Part shown: positions 8,234 to 15,772 of the stretch, one piece after another
Numbering within the stretch: the first letter of the stretch is position 1
Layout of the letters: each line of letters begins with the position of its first letter
Origin: DSBN01 sp041686355
GTDB taxonomy: Bacteria; Spirochaetota; Spirochaetia; DSM-16054; Sediminispirochaetaceae
Direction: 5' to 3'
DNA length: 22,711 nt
NCBI GenBank assembly: GCA_041686355.1
Contig: JAWLDZ010000033.1
Span: 1 to 22,711 of the forward strand
Notes under the pieces: model-generated
Told to the model about the DNA's origin: nothing
Seen by the model: only the letters and a program-made list of their open reading frames with translations
Databases searched by the model: none
Position numbers and translations under genes: made by a program

Positions 8234-9388
8234 TTAGAAGGGTGAATTTCCAAATCCTTCCGGCAGGTTCCCCTGAGGCATACCCCCTTCATCACCAAAG
8301 GGAGAATCCATAATAGAGGGGCCTCCGCCGGTTAGTTCATGAAGCTGCTGAAACAGCCTGAGCAGATAGTAAGTTTCTGAGAGCCGACGTTTCATTTGCA
8401 GTTCCATGCCATTGAAACTAGAGAAAAACTCGGTGGTACTTGTATTTCTGCTTAGCATTCCCTGCCCATACCCAGCGGCGTGGTAGTCGGATAATCGCTG
8501 TAAGCGGAAAAACAGATGTTCAAACATGGGCAGAATGCTCCGCATCTTTACTACCGCAGGGCTTACTTCGCTTTTCAGCTTGAATAGTTGCCCGGTATTG
8601 CCCATTTTTCCAGTACGCTCAACCTGCCGGAGCTCCGGCTCAACACGTTTGAGAGCTGAATAGGCCTGCATAAATCGTGGACGAACTTTCAAATACTGCT
8701 GTCCATACCCCTTGATGAAGGTATGTGCTCCTCGCTTGAACACCTCTTCCCGCTCTTGCATCCAGCTTGATTGATAGTTATCCAGCTGTTCCACCGCTAC
8801 TTGAGAGGTTAAAAGCTCTTGCTCAGTAACCTTTTCGACCACTTGTCCCGGTTTGGCAACAGCCAGCTCCTTCTCTTCAGTTGTACACTCGACCAGCCCT
8901 TCGTTGGTGGTGCAGAGAATACTTCCTTCCGGAGCAATAGCAACCCGAAACTCGGTTCCCCGCACGCCCATCGCTACCGATTCGGTACGCACCTGAAATG
9001 CTTCATTGCCGGATAACTTTTTAACACGGAAAGACATTGAACCGGCCATGACGGCAAAGGAGGTTTTCTGCGGTCCATCTACCTCATCAACTTCAAAATA
9101 GAAGGAGGTCTCCGGTTCAACGGTAACAGTGGAACCACCCCCTGACTGCGACAAGAGGATCTCTACCAGCCCATCGTCACCTGTCTCTATCATATCGTAC
9201 TGCTGTAAGTAGGTGCCGATATCAACCGCTCGCCAATCAAGCTTAGAGCCGTCCCTATAAACCTCTACATTTCCTTCAATATATACAATTTCTCCGCTTA
9301 CTTCTTCAGAAAATGCAGGCACAAGCACACACATCATCAATAGAAGAACTGCGAAACTGTGTATATAGAGTTTTTTATCTGTTTTCAT
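8234..9388 (-). CDS. FecR-domain secreted protein
   Basis: This 384-residue protein has a cleavable signal peptide (cleavage probably after AFS, residue 27). Residues about 30-175 are a FecR-like beta-helical domain: VSGEIVYIEGNVEVYRDG, then LQQYDMIETGDDGLVEILL, FAVMAGSMSFRVKKL and the strongly typical MGVRGTEFRVAI. There is no transmembrane anchor, so unlike FecR of iron signalling it is not a membrane anti-sigma factor; exported FecR-domain proteins of unknown role are common in spirochaetes and others. A long helical region (about 185-345) follows, and a Gly/Pro tail with two SPFGDEG/NSPF-like phrases ends the protein. The start is supported by GAGGAAT before ATG. It is the first gene of the five-gene operon, with its own promoter just upstream. 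Confidence 0.85.
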   Translation of the reverse strand: MKTDKKLYIHSFAVLLLMMCVLVPAFSEEVSGEIVYIEGNVEVYRDGSKLDWRAVDIGTYLQQYDMIETGDDGLVEILLSQSGGGSTVTVEPETSFYFEVDEVDGPQKTSFAVMAGSMSFRVKKLSGNEAFQVRTESVAMGVRGTEFRVAIAPEGSILCTTNEGLVECTTEEKELAVAKPGQVVEKVTEQELLTSQVAVEQLDNYQSSWMQEREEVFKRGAHTFIKGYGQQYLKVRPRFMQAYSALKRVEPELRQVERTGKMGNTGQLFKLKSEVSPAVVKMRSILPMFEHLFFRLQRLSDYHAAGYGQGMLSRNTSTTEFFSSFNGMELQMKRRLSETYYLLRLFQQLHELTGGGPSIMDSPFGDEGGMPQGNLPEGFGNSPF

Positions 9389-9410
9389 TTTTTATTCCTC
9401 ATCTGCCTTT

Positions 9411-9440
9411 AATATAGCACGAGGTAGAATCGAGTTCCAA
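9411..9440 (-). promoter_or_regulatory. Sigma70-type promoter of the FecR operon
   Basis: On the - strand TTGGAA (9440-9435) is followed after 18 bases by TATATT (9416-9411), 22 bases before the FecR-gene ATG at 9388. Spacing and boxes fit a housekeeping promoter driving the whole leftward operon. Confidence 0.55.
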
Positions 9441-9471
9441 GAATTACTTCATGCAATTACAAAAACCTGCT

Positions 9472-10737
9472 TTATTCGGTTCTTGCCGCCCATAAGCGAA
9501 TTAAGTTTATGGCCGTCTCTGTCGCTTCAACCATGGCTGAAAGGGAAGCCCACTCATACCGACTGTGAAAGTTGTACCCCCCGGTAAACACGTTTGGAGT
9601 CGGCACCCCCATTTCACTGAGTCGTGCTCCATCGGTTCCGCCCCGAATGATAGTCCGTTGCGGCTCTAAACCGGCCTGTCTGATAGCCTCTTCAAGGAGG
9701 TTCATTATATACGGCTTCTCGGCTATGTGCTCACGCATGTTGGTGTACATTTTTTTGGCATGCACTTCAACAAAACCGCCCGGATACAGGCCTTCGACTG
9801 TTTTGGCCAAATCATGCAGCATATCTACCCTGTGCTGCATTCCGTCCACTTCAAAATCTCGAAGATAAACGGTCAGTTCCGCTTTATCCAACTCACCGTG
9901 CAGTTCGAAGGGTGCATAATAACCGAAGCGTCCATCCGTAGCTTCGGGAGATTCATTCTGCGGCAGCATTGCTACATACTTCCCCGCCATGGTAAGGGCA
10001 TTTACCAGTTTGCCGCGGGCATCGCCGAGATGCACAACTTTCCCTTGGAAAGTAATTTTTGCGATATAGGCGTTGAAACATTCGCTTTCGATAATTCCAC
10101 GCTCTCCCCCGTCAAAGGTATAGCAGCATTTCGACTTAAGTGATTCGAGGGGAAATTTGTCCATTCCCTTCCCGGTTTCTTCATCCGGAGTAAAAATAAT
10201 TTCAAAGGGGCCGTGCTCGATTTCGGGGTGATCGGTGAGCCACTTGAGGGCGGTCATAATCAGGGCGACCCCGGCTTTATCATCGGCTCCCAGGAGGGTG
10301 GATCCGTCACTGGTGATGATGGTGTCTCCGATATACTCTTTGAGTGCCGGATTCTCTTCTACGGAGAGGGTATATCCGTTGCCGATTTCTATATCTTTAC
10401 CGTCGTATTCTTTGTGCAGCTGAGGTTTGACCCCCTTTCCAGACATGTCCCCGGAGGTGTCTACATGCGCCATTAGCCCGATACTGGCTGCTCGCTGGAC
10501 TTCCGCACCGCCGCGGGCTGGTATACGCGCGATGAGGTAACCGTGTTCGTCGAGGGACAGGTCGCTTACCTGCAGCTCTTCGAGTTCTGTTTTGAGGAGG
10601 CGCAAAAGGTCCCACTGCCCGTCGGTCGAAGGTATTTCTGCTATGTGTTGATCGCTGGTAGTCTCGATTTGCACATACCTGAGGAAGCGATCTAAAACGT
10701 CTTGGCTGATCCAATTTCTGTTGTAGGTTTGTGTCAT
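9472..10737 (-). CDS. pepT: Peptidase T (tripeptide aminopeptidase, M20B)
   Basis: A cytoplasmic di-zinc exopeptidase that removes the N-terminal residue from tripeptides. The M20 zinc-binding and catalytic motifs are all present: His and Asp in LMAHVDTSGD, Asp in LLGADDKAGVA, the Glu pair in TPDEETGKG, Asp in CYTFDGGERG and the C-terminal His in GGYNFHSRYEW. The dimerisation-domain HLGDARGKLVNA stretch and the IRGGTDGARLS block also match the family. From ATG 10737 the protein is 421 residues, close to the usual 405-415. The open frame could begin at 10788, but those extra 17 residues have no counterpart in the family, and a promoter-like -10 box lies inside them. There is no good ribosome site before 10737. 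The gene lies upstream of the FecR operon on the same strand, with 83 bases between. Confidence 0.95.
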   Translation of the reverse strand: MTQTYNRNWISQDVLDRFLRYVQIETTSDQHIAEIPSTDGQWDLLRLLKTELEELQVSDLSLDEHGYLIARIPARGGAEVQRAASIGLMAHVDTSGDMSGKGVKPQLHKEYDGKDIEIGNGYTLSVEENPALKEYIGDTIITSDGSTLLGADDKAGVALIMTALKWLTDHPEIEHGPFEIIFTPDEETGKGMDKFPLESLKSKCCYTFDGGERGIIESECFNAYIAKITFQGKVVHLGDARGKLVNALTMAGKYVAMLPQNESPEATDGRFGYYAPFELHGELDKAELTVYLRDFEVDGMQHRVDMLHDLAKTVEGLYPGGFVEVHAKKMYTNMREHIAEKPYIMNLLEEAIRQAGLEPQRTIIRGGTDGARLSEMGVPTPNVFTGGYNFHSRYEWASLSAMVEATETAINLIRLWAARTE

Positions 10738-10743
10738 GTCTAC

Positions 10744-10771
10744 AGTATATAGCCCTGGTCCAATTTGTCTA
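10744..10771 (-). promoter_or_regulatory. Possible pepT promoter (leaderless arrangement)
   Basis: On the - strand TAGACA (10771-10766) and TATACT (10749-10744) are separated by 16 bases. The -10 box ends 6 bases before the ATG at 10737, so transcription would begin at or next to the start codon. This agrees with the absence of a ribosome site. The -35 box is weak. Confidence 0.35.
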
Positions 10772-10925
10772 CCCTGTTGCACGAACATTGGTGCTATGGA
10801 GAACTAACCAGTTTCTAACTAATGATATAGATTGAAAATGGGTTTTTATTAGAATTGAATCAAGAATAACTATTCAATGTGAATCAAATTAACCTTCTGA
10901 GAACACCACGGTTCGTACAACAGGG

Positions 10926-10954
10926 TTGATAGGGGAGTTAAAAAGCACTATCCT
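10926..10954 (+). promoter_or_regulatory. Promoter of the DUF2156 gene (leaderless arrangement)
   Basis: TTGATA (10926-10931), 17 bases, then TATCCT (10949-10954). The predicted transcription start falls at about 10961, which is the A of the ATG. The only GGAG-like sequence (10933-10937) is about 24 bases from the ATG, too far to serve as a ribosome site. Confidence 0.45.
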
Positions 10955-10960
10955 ATCTAC

Positions 10961-11842
10961 ATGATACCTACTTACCCAAATTTTGCAGCAATCGACTGGT
11001 CAATGCGTGAAGACCTCCACCCCCGCCTCTCTATGCTCCACGACGGGATCTCGGAGTTTACCTTTGCCAATCTATACCTCTTTCGAAAACAGTACAGTTA
11101 TACCCTGTCAAAACTAGCCGACGAACACTTAGTCATCTCCGGAACAGACGACTCGCACACACACTTTTTTATGCTGCCCTGCGGAACATCCGACATCAAA
11201 ACGCTCAAACAGCTATTTGAAAATCACGATTACCTGAAAAATTTGTCTGAGTCTACAGTTGAAACACAAAGAATCGAACTTGAAAAAAACGGATTTGTGG
11301 TAGAAGAAGATAGAAACAACTTTGACTATCTCTACTTAAGAAAAGACTTAGCAGCTCTTCCCGGAAAAAAGCTCCATAAAAAGCGCAACCTGGTAAATGC
11401 ATTCATCAACAACTACAACTACGAAGAAAAACGAATCGAGGCTAACAACCGTCACGACACCCTCGAAATCTTGGAAAAATGGGCCGAGGGACGAGAAAAA
11501 CTGGACGAAGCAGACGCCGCCCGCGAAGCAATCGAAAAAATGGACGATCTAAACCTGACCGGATGCCTGACCTATGTCGACGGAAAACCAGCCGCCTACT
11601 CCCTTGGAGAACCCCTCGCCAGAGGACGCTGCTTTGCAATTCATTTCGAAAAAGCGCTTTCGGAGTATAAAGGAATATACCAATTTGTGAACCGTTCATT
11701 CGCCTCCATGCTTCCCCGGCATTACGTACATATCAATAGGGAGCAAGACCTGGGCGATTCTGGATTGCGCCAGGCAAAAATGAGCTACCGTCCCTCGGGC
11801 TTTGTAAAAAAATATAAAGTGCATTACATCAAGAATGCATGA
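10961..11842 (+). CDS. DUF2156 (phosphatidylglycerol lysyltransferase C-terminal-like) protein
   Basis: This 293-residue cytoplasmic protein has the usual full length and order of the stand-alone DUF2156 family: an N-terminal PNFAAIDW and an ISEFTFANLYLFRKQY block, then a KLHKKRNLVNAFINNYNYE basic helix (residues about 138-156), and a C-terminal GNAT-like half with YVDGKPAAYSLGE, FAIHFEKALSEYKGIYQFVN and a closing INREQDLGDSGLRQAKMSY. The related domain of MprF transfers aminoacyl groups from tRNA to lipid; stand-alone members are of unproven function, so an acyl or aminoacyl transferase is inference. It is divergent from pepT across 223 bases and is followed by the long glnN control region. 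It is less GC-rich than glnN. Confidence 0.87.
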   Translation: MIPTYPNFAAIDWSMREDLHPRLSMLHDGISEFTFANLYLFRKQYSYTLSKLADEHLVISGTDDSHTHFFMLPCGTSDIKTLKQLFENHDYLKNLSESTVETQRIELEKNGFVVEEDRNNFDYLYLRKDLAALPGKKLHKKRNLVNAFINNYNYEEKRIEANNRHDTLEILEKWAEGREKLDEADAAREAIEKMDDLNLTGCLTYVDGKPAAYSLGEPLARGRCFAIHFEKALSEYKGIYQFVNRSFASMLPRHYVHINREQDLGDSGLRQAKMSYRPSGFVKKYKVHYIKNA

Positions 11843-11925
11843 CCTCGGCCCCTCCCCCAACCAAAATCAGAACTCAACCAGAACCCAACCATCACCGGGA
11901 TATCGTACCGGCCTATCGTGCCCAG

Positions 11926-11954
11926 TTGCATCAAAAGCTGTTCCAGGGTAAAAT
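11926..11954 (+). promoter_or_regulatory. Sigma70-like promoter upstream of the palindromes
   Basis: TTGCAT (11926-11931), 17 bases, TAAAAT (11949-11954). Transcription would begin at about 11961, directly ahead of the three palindromes. The nearest + gene is glnN, more than 450 bases away, so this would give glnN a long leader or make an unrecognised RNA. An 8-codon open frame (ATG 11953) ends inside the first palindrome but has no clear ribosome site. Confidence 0.45.
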
Positions 11955-11965
11955 GCGAATAGTAG

Positions 11966-12039
11966 TTACATTAATGTAGCTTATTAAACCTATGACTACA
12001 TTAATGTAATACTTTTACTGGCTATCTACATTTTTGTAG
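11966..12039. promoter_or_regulatory. Three 14-bp palindromes at exact 30-bp spacing
   Basis: TTACATTAATGTAG (11966-11979), CTACATTAATGTAA (11996-12009) and CTACATTTTTGTAG (12026-12039) share the pattern YTACATTWWTGTAR. Their start points are exactly 30 bp apart, close to three helical turns, so bound dimers would line up on one face of the DNA. The sequence between sites is not conserved, so this is not a simple tandem duplication. The regulator is unknown; NtrC, GlnR and NtcA consensus sites do not match. Confidence 0.7.
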
Positions 12040-12211
12040 GTTCTTCATGATTTTGTTTAGAAAACAACAATCACAACGCGGAACTGGGCGTAGCACCGGG
12101 AAATTCGCCGGATAATTTTGAATCCCTTCAAACAACAATAATAAATCAATAATAACAGAATCAAGGAACCCGTCGAAAAACTAATTATCTATACTGCATT
12201 TAGTTATTTTA

Positions 12212-12251
12212 CATAGAAGCCCATAGAAACTCATAGAAGCCCTTAGAAGCT
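12212..12251 (+). repeat. Four 10-bp direct repeats upstream of the sigma54 promoter
   Basis: CATAGAAGCC, CATAGAAACT, CATAGAAGCC and CTTAGAAGCT follow one another without spacers, each sharing TAGAA. They lie about 105-145 bases before the predicted sigma54 start, where activators of this promoter class usually bind. The one-turn period would place a TAGAA on the same face four times. A bent-DNA element or an activator array are both possible. Confidence 0.55.
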
Positions 12252-12331
12252 CTGGGGGCGTCAAAAACTCTTAACCTTTAGAACCCCGCACACAAAATAA
12301 AACATAATTAAAGCGTTTAATTCCAGCAGCT

Positions 12332-12347
12332 TGGCACACGAATTGCT
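12332..12347 (+). promoter_or_regulatory. Sigma54 (RpoN) promoter of glnN
   Basis: TGGCAC at 12332-12337, 5 bases, TTGCT at 12343-12347. GG (12333-12334) and GC (12345-12346) are exactly 10 bases apart, the invariant -24/-12 spacing. The start of transcription would be near 12358, giving a leader of about 60 bases that includes the ribosome site of glnN. This implies an NtrC-type AAA+ activator and nitrogen control. Confidence 0.8.
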
Positions 12348-12419
12348 AGTTACATAGTAGGAACTTTTTAATAGGAAAGTCATAGCAAGAACAAGAAACA
12401 GACAAGAGGAGCATCATCC

Positions 12420-14564
12420 ATGAACCACAGCGAAACAGATTACAGAAAAACCCCCTTAACTGAAATCTATGGGATTCACGTATTTAACGACAGCGTCATG
12501 CGCCAGCGACTGCCGAAACCGGTATACAATCAGCTCAAGGACGTCCAACGGGGAAAACGGGAGCTTTCGCTGGAAGTGGCGGAAGTAGTGGCCAGTGCCA
12601 TGAAGGACTGGGCCATCGAAAAGGGCGCCACCCACTACACCCACTGGTTTCAGCCCCTCACCGACCTCACCGCCGAAAAGCACGACGCCTTCATCTCCCC
12701 CACCGACGACGGCAAGGTGATCATGGAGTTCTCCGGCGCCGAGCTCATTATGGGCGAGCCCGACGCCTCCTCCTTCCCCAGCGGCGGGCTGCGGGCCACC
12801 TTCGAGGCGCGGGGCTACACCGCCTGGGACACCACCAGCCCCGCCTATCTGAAGGAAGACAAAACCGGCATCACCCTGTATATCCCTACCGCCTTCATCT
12901 CCTACCGCGGCGAGACCCTCGACAAGAAGGTGCCCCTGCTGCGCTCGATGCAGGCCGTCGGCAGCCAGGCCATGCGGGTCCTCAAAGCCCTGGGCAACAC
13001 CACCGCCGAGCGTGTTATCACCTCGGTAGGCCCCGAGCAGGAGTACTTTTTGGTGGATAAAGAGTTCTACGACCGGCGGCCGGACCTTATCATCACCGGA
13101 CGCACCATCTTCGGTGCCGCCCCCTCCAAGGGCCAGGAGTTAGACGACCACTACTTCGGCAGCATTAAAGAGCGGGTAGCCGGGTTTATGCACGAGCTGA
13201 ACAACGACCTGTGGAAATTAGGCATCTCCGCCAAAACCCAGCACAACGAAGTCGCCCCCAATCAGTTCGAGCTGGCCACCATCTACAACACCGCCAACGT
13301 GGCCACCGACCACAACCAGATTGTCATGGAAACCCTGCAGAAAGTCGCCTCCCGCCACAAGCTGGTGGCCCTGCTGCATGAAAAACCCTTCAAGGACTTT
13401 AACGGATCGGGCAAGCACAACAACTGGTCCCTGGCCACCGACGACGGAGTCAACCTCCTGGAGCCGGGGGACAACCCCCACAGCAATGCCCAGTTTCTGC
13501 TGTTTCTCACCGCCATCATCAAAGCCGTAGACACCTACGCCCCGCTGCTGCGGATGTCCGCCGCCAACACCGGCAACGATCACCGATTAGGCGGACACGA
13601 AGCGCCCCCGGCCATAATCTCTATTTTTCTGGGGGACATCCTCAGCGAAGTCCTGGAGAAGCTGGCCACGGACAAACCGGTCAATGCCACCAACGGCACC
13701 AGCCTGGAAATCGGGGTGAGCACCCTGCCGAAGCTGCCGAAGCACCTGACCGACCGTAACCGTACCAGCCCCTTCGCCTTTACCGGTAACAAGTTCGAGT
13801 TCCGGATGGTCCCCTCCTCCCAGTCGATCGCCGAGGCCAACACCATCCTCAACTCCACCGTCGCTGCGGTGCTTGAAGAGTTCGCCGACAGACTCGAAGC
13901 GGACATTAACGCCGGCAAAGACATCAACGAAGCGGTAGCCAAACTTATCAAAGAAACCTATAAAACACATAGCCGGGTGGTCTTCAACGGCAACGGCTAC
14001 TCGGAAGAGTGGGTAGAGGAAGCCGAACAGCGCGGCCTGCCCAACATCAAAAGCACCGTCGACGCCATCGGAGAAACCACCACCGACAGCGCCGTCAAGC
14101 TGTTCGAAAACCAAAAAGTCTACTCAAAGGAAGAGCTCGAATCGCGGCAGGAAATCTGCTATGAAAAATTCAGTAAGCAGGTAGCCATCGAAGCCAACGT
14201 AATGCTGTCGATGGCCCGCAAATCGATCATCCCCGCCGCCAACCGCTATGCCGGCGAGCTCGCCCGCACCGCCCAGGCTGTGCATGGCGTCGACCCGCAG
14301 TTGGACATCACCGGCCAAACTGCGCTGCTCAAGTCGGTATTGGGCGCCCTCAAGGGCCTTGAAACCGAACTCGCCGCGCTCGAGCAAATGATCACCGAGG
14401 CCCTCAGCCTCCCGGAGGGCTCCTTCGAGCAGGCGCACTTCTACCGCTACCGGGTCTTCGAAAAGATGAACGACCTCCGCAGCTACGGCGACCGCCTGGA
14501 ACAGCTGGTAGCCAAAGACCTCTGGCCCTTCCCCACTTACGAGGACATGCTGATGCAGCTCTAA
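12420..14564 (+). CDS. glnN: Glutamine synthetase type III (GSIII)
   Basis: Forms glutamine from glutamate, ammonia and ATP, the entry of ammonia into metabolism. At 714 residues it has the length of type III enzymes (about 690-730), not of type I (about 450-470). Type III landmarks include IYGIHVFNDSVMRQRLPKPV near the N-terminus, and FPSGGLRATFEARGYTAWD (about 120-138). Catalytic-core motifs are GPEQEYFLVD, NEVAPNQFELA, GSGKHNNWS, NDHRLGGHEAPPA and PFAFTGNKFEFRMVPSSQS. The C-terminal 170 residues are helical, as in the family. ATG 12420 is 9 bases after AGAGGAG. Codons end mainly in C or G, more strongly than in the flanking genes, which suits a highly expressed enzyme. A sigma54 promoter upstream and a terminator at 14652-14673 make it a single-gene unit. 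Confidence 0.97.
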   Translation: MNHSETDYRKTPLTEIYGIHVFNDSVMRQRLPKPVYNQLKDVQRGKRELSLEVAEVVASAMKDWAIEKGATHYTHWFQPLTDLTAEKHDAFISPTDDGKVIMEFSGAELIMGEPDASSFPSGGLRATFEARGYTAWDTTSPAYLKEDKTGITLYIPTAFISYRGETLDKKVPLLRSMQAVGSQAMRVLKALGNTTAERVITSVGPEQEYFLVDKEFYDRRPDLIITGRTIFGAAPSKGQELDDHYFGSIKERVAGFMHELNNDLWKLGISAKTQHNEVAPNQFELATIYNTANVATDHNQIVMETLQKVASRHKLVALLHEKPFKDFNGSGKHNNWSLATDDGVNLLEPGDNPHSNAQFLLFLTAIIKAVDTYAPLLRMSAANTGNDHRLGGHEAPPAIISIFLGDILSEVLEKLATDKPVNATNGTSLEIGVSTLPKLPKHLTDRNRTSPFAFTGNKFEFRMVPSSQSIAEANTILNSTVAAVLEEFADRLEADINAGKDINEAVAKLIKETYKTHSRVVFNGNGYSEEWVEEAEQRGLPNIKSTVDAIGETTTDSAVKLFENQKVYSKEELESRQEICYEKFSKQVAIEANVMLSMARKSIIPAANRYAGELARTAQAVHGVDPQLDITGQTALLKSVLGALKGLETELAALEQMITEALSLPEGSFEQAHFYRYRVFEKMNDLRSYGDRLEQLVAKDLWPFPTYEDMLMQL

Positions 14565-14651
14565 AACCCCGGCTTACCTGGTTGTGGTGAGTTTAGATGG
14601 GGATTTATATGGGATTTAAACTTCGTGAAAGAACCGGTTTTACAGGTTCAG

Positions 14652-14673
14652 TGCCCCCGCATACGCGGGGGCA
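14652..14673 (+). terminator. Intrinsic terminator after glnN
   Basis: A perfect 9-bp stem TGCCCCCGC/GCGGGGGCA with loop ATAC, followed by TCTCTCTTT. It is 88 bases beyond the glnN stop. Confidence 0.75.
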
Positions 14674-14790
14674 TCTCTCTTTCCAGGGAGCTGCTGCTCC
14701 CCGATAGGATATGCTCGCCTGTGTTTCTCTTACAGCCCTGGGGCCAGCCCGAACCTGTTGCCGGGGGCCGGGGCTGTAGTACAGCCTGGC

Positions 14791-14828
14791 CAGCGCCCTT
14801 CAATCAGCGCCCTTCAATCAGTGCCCTC
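14791..14828. repeat. 14-bp tandem repeat, about 2.7 units
   Basis: CAGCGCCCTTCAAT occurs twice in direct succession (14791-14804, 14805-14818), then CAGTGCCCTC. It lies in the convergent space between glnN and the lipoprotein gene ending at 14842. No function is evident. Confidence 0.6.
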
Positions 14829-14841
14829 GGCCGGTGCGGGC

Positions 14842-15636
14842 TTAGTGCGGCCTCCAGGTCAGGGACAGCTCCAGCGGATTGTACAGGGTTGCCGGCCGGA
14901 GGAAGGGGATAGTGGCCTCGGCCCGACCGTCCTGCAGGGTAAAACCCTCGGCCGAGGTAATTTCGCCGTCGACCTGCACCACTATATGCAGGTTTTGCGA
15001 TTTCAGGACCCTCTCCAGTTCGCCGGCCTCGGCGTAGGTTCCCAGAGCATAGCCCATCATATCCAAATACTCCTCCTCGGTCAGGGGGTTGGGCTGGGGG
15101 CCGAAGGTCAGCATGTTTTGCTGCTCCTCCATGCCGACCAGGCTGTAGAGGCTGTTGACATTCTCGGAGGTAAGGGTAAGCTGCAGTGTCCGCTCACCGC
15201 CGGATGAGCTAAAGCTCACAACCCGGGGAATGCCTTCTTGCTGCGGGTCCGGCAGTACCTCCGCGGGGTTGTCAAAAACAGCGGATAACTCTATGTGTCC
15301 CGGGGCTCTGCGCTGAAAGTCCTGGAGTGTGGCGCCGTCGGTGCGGGCAAAGGCGTCGGCAATCTTCAATTCGTCAAAAATCCTAAAAGGATCTTCCCCT
15401 GAGGCATCTGTTTCAGAGCCGGTCGTCCCTTCAGAGGACAGCCCGGCGGTGAGATCCCGTAAATACTGCACAAAAATGGGATGCAAATCTATCCGTACAG
15501 TAGTGCTGCCGCTTCCGTCGGCATTTAACTCTAGATCCTGCCGTGCGGAACAAGCCGAAAACAGGCTTATCAGCAGAAAAATCGTTAAAATTCCCGGAAG
15601 TATCAACTGGTAGAAAGGCTTTCTATTCATTTTCAT
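14842..15636 (-). CDS. Lipoprotein of unknown function
   Basis: This 264-residue protein opens with a hydrophobic segment and the lipobox LFSAC (Cys29). The mature part begins with a strand pattern DLELNADGSGSTTVRIDL, which recalls LppM/DUF3153-type lipoproteins, where such a first strand is common. It then has an acidic Ser/Thr/Gly stretch (about 65-82), an alpha-helical LTEEEYLDMMGYALGTYAEA segment (about 185-204), and a closing beta-rich end. There is no enzyme motif. The first ATG (15636) and one two codons in (15630) are both possible; TTAGG lies just before the first. It is divergent from galU across about 136 bases, so the two may share a control region. Confidence 0.75.
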   Translation of the reverse strand: MKMNRKPFYQLILPGILTIFLLISLFSACSARQDLELNADGSGSTTVRIDLHPIFVQYLRDLTAGLSSEGTTGSETDASGEDPFRIFDELKIADAFARTDGATLQDFQRRAPGHIELSAVFDNPAEVLPDPQQEGIPRVVSFSSSGGERTLQLTLTSENVNSLYSLVGMEEQQNMLTFGPQPNPLTEEEYLDMMGYALGTYAEAGELERVLKSQNLHIVVQVDGEITSAEGFTLQDGRAEATIPFLRPATLYNPLELSLTWRPH

Positions 15637-15679
15637 ATGCCTAATGTATCTCGCAGCACCTTAATCGTCAATTCAACCG

Positions 15680-15718
15680 GAAAAAATGGTTGATTTTTTC
15701 ACGCCTGGTGCATACGCT
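15680..15718 (+). promoter_or_regulatory. Candidate galU promoter with hairpin
   Basis: TTGATT (15690-15695), 17 bases, TACGCT (15713-15718) would be an acceptable promoter for galU. An inverted repeat GAAAAAAT/ATTTTTTC (15680-15687 and 15693-15700, 5-base loop) overlaps the -35 box. It could be an operator, or simply AT-rich sequence. Confidence 0.3.
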
Positions 15719-15772
15719 ATTCTGGTCGGGCCGATTGAGGTCCGGCCTGCTTAAGACAGGAAGGAGTACTTG

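Larger units (their letters stand above)
11843..12419 (+). promoter_or_regulatory. 577-base glnN control region
   Basis: There is no credible gene here. In order it holds a sigma70-like promoter (11926-11954), three TACA-N4-TGTA palindromes at 30-bp steps (11966-12039), a featureless AT-rich stretch (about 12040-12210), four 10-bp direct repeats (12212-12251), a sigma54 promoter (12332-12347) and the glnN ribosome site (AGAGGAG at 12404-12410). Each part is listed separately. Confidence 0.7.

Noticed and set aside
12332..12347. NtrC-type dyad (TGCACC-N5-GGTGCA) near the sigma54 promoter
   Set aside because: I looked for it in 11843-12331 and found no good match, so I do not call NtrC sites.
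13587..14114. 175-residue - strand open frame inside glnN
   Set aside because: It is a mirror of the C-ending codon bias of glnN; no start signal and no domain.
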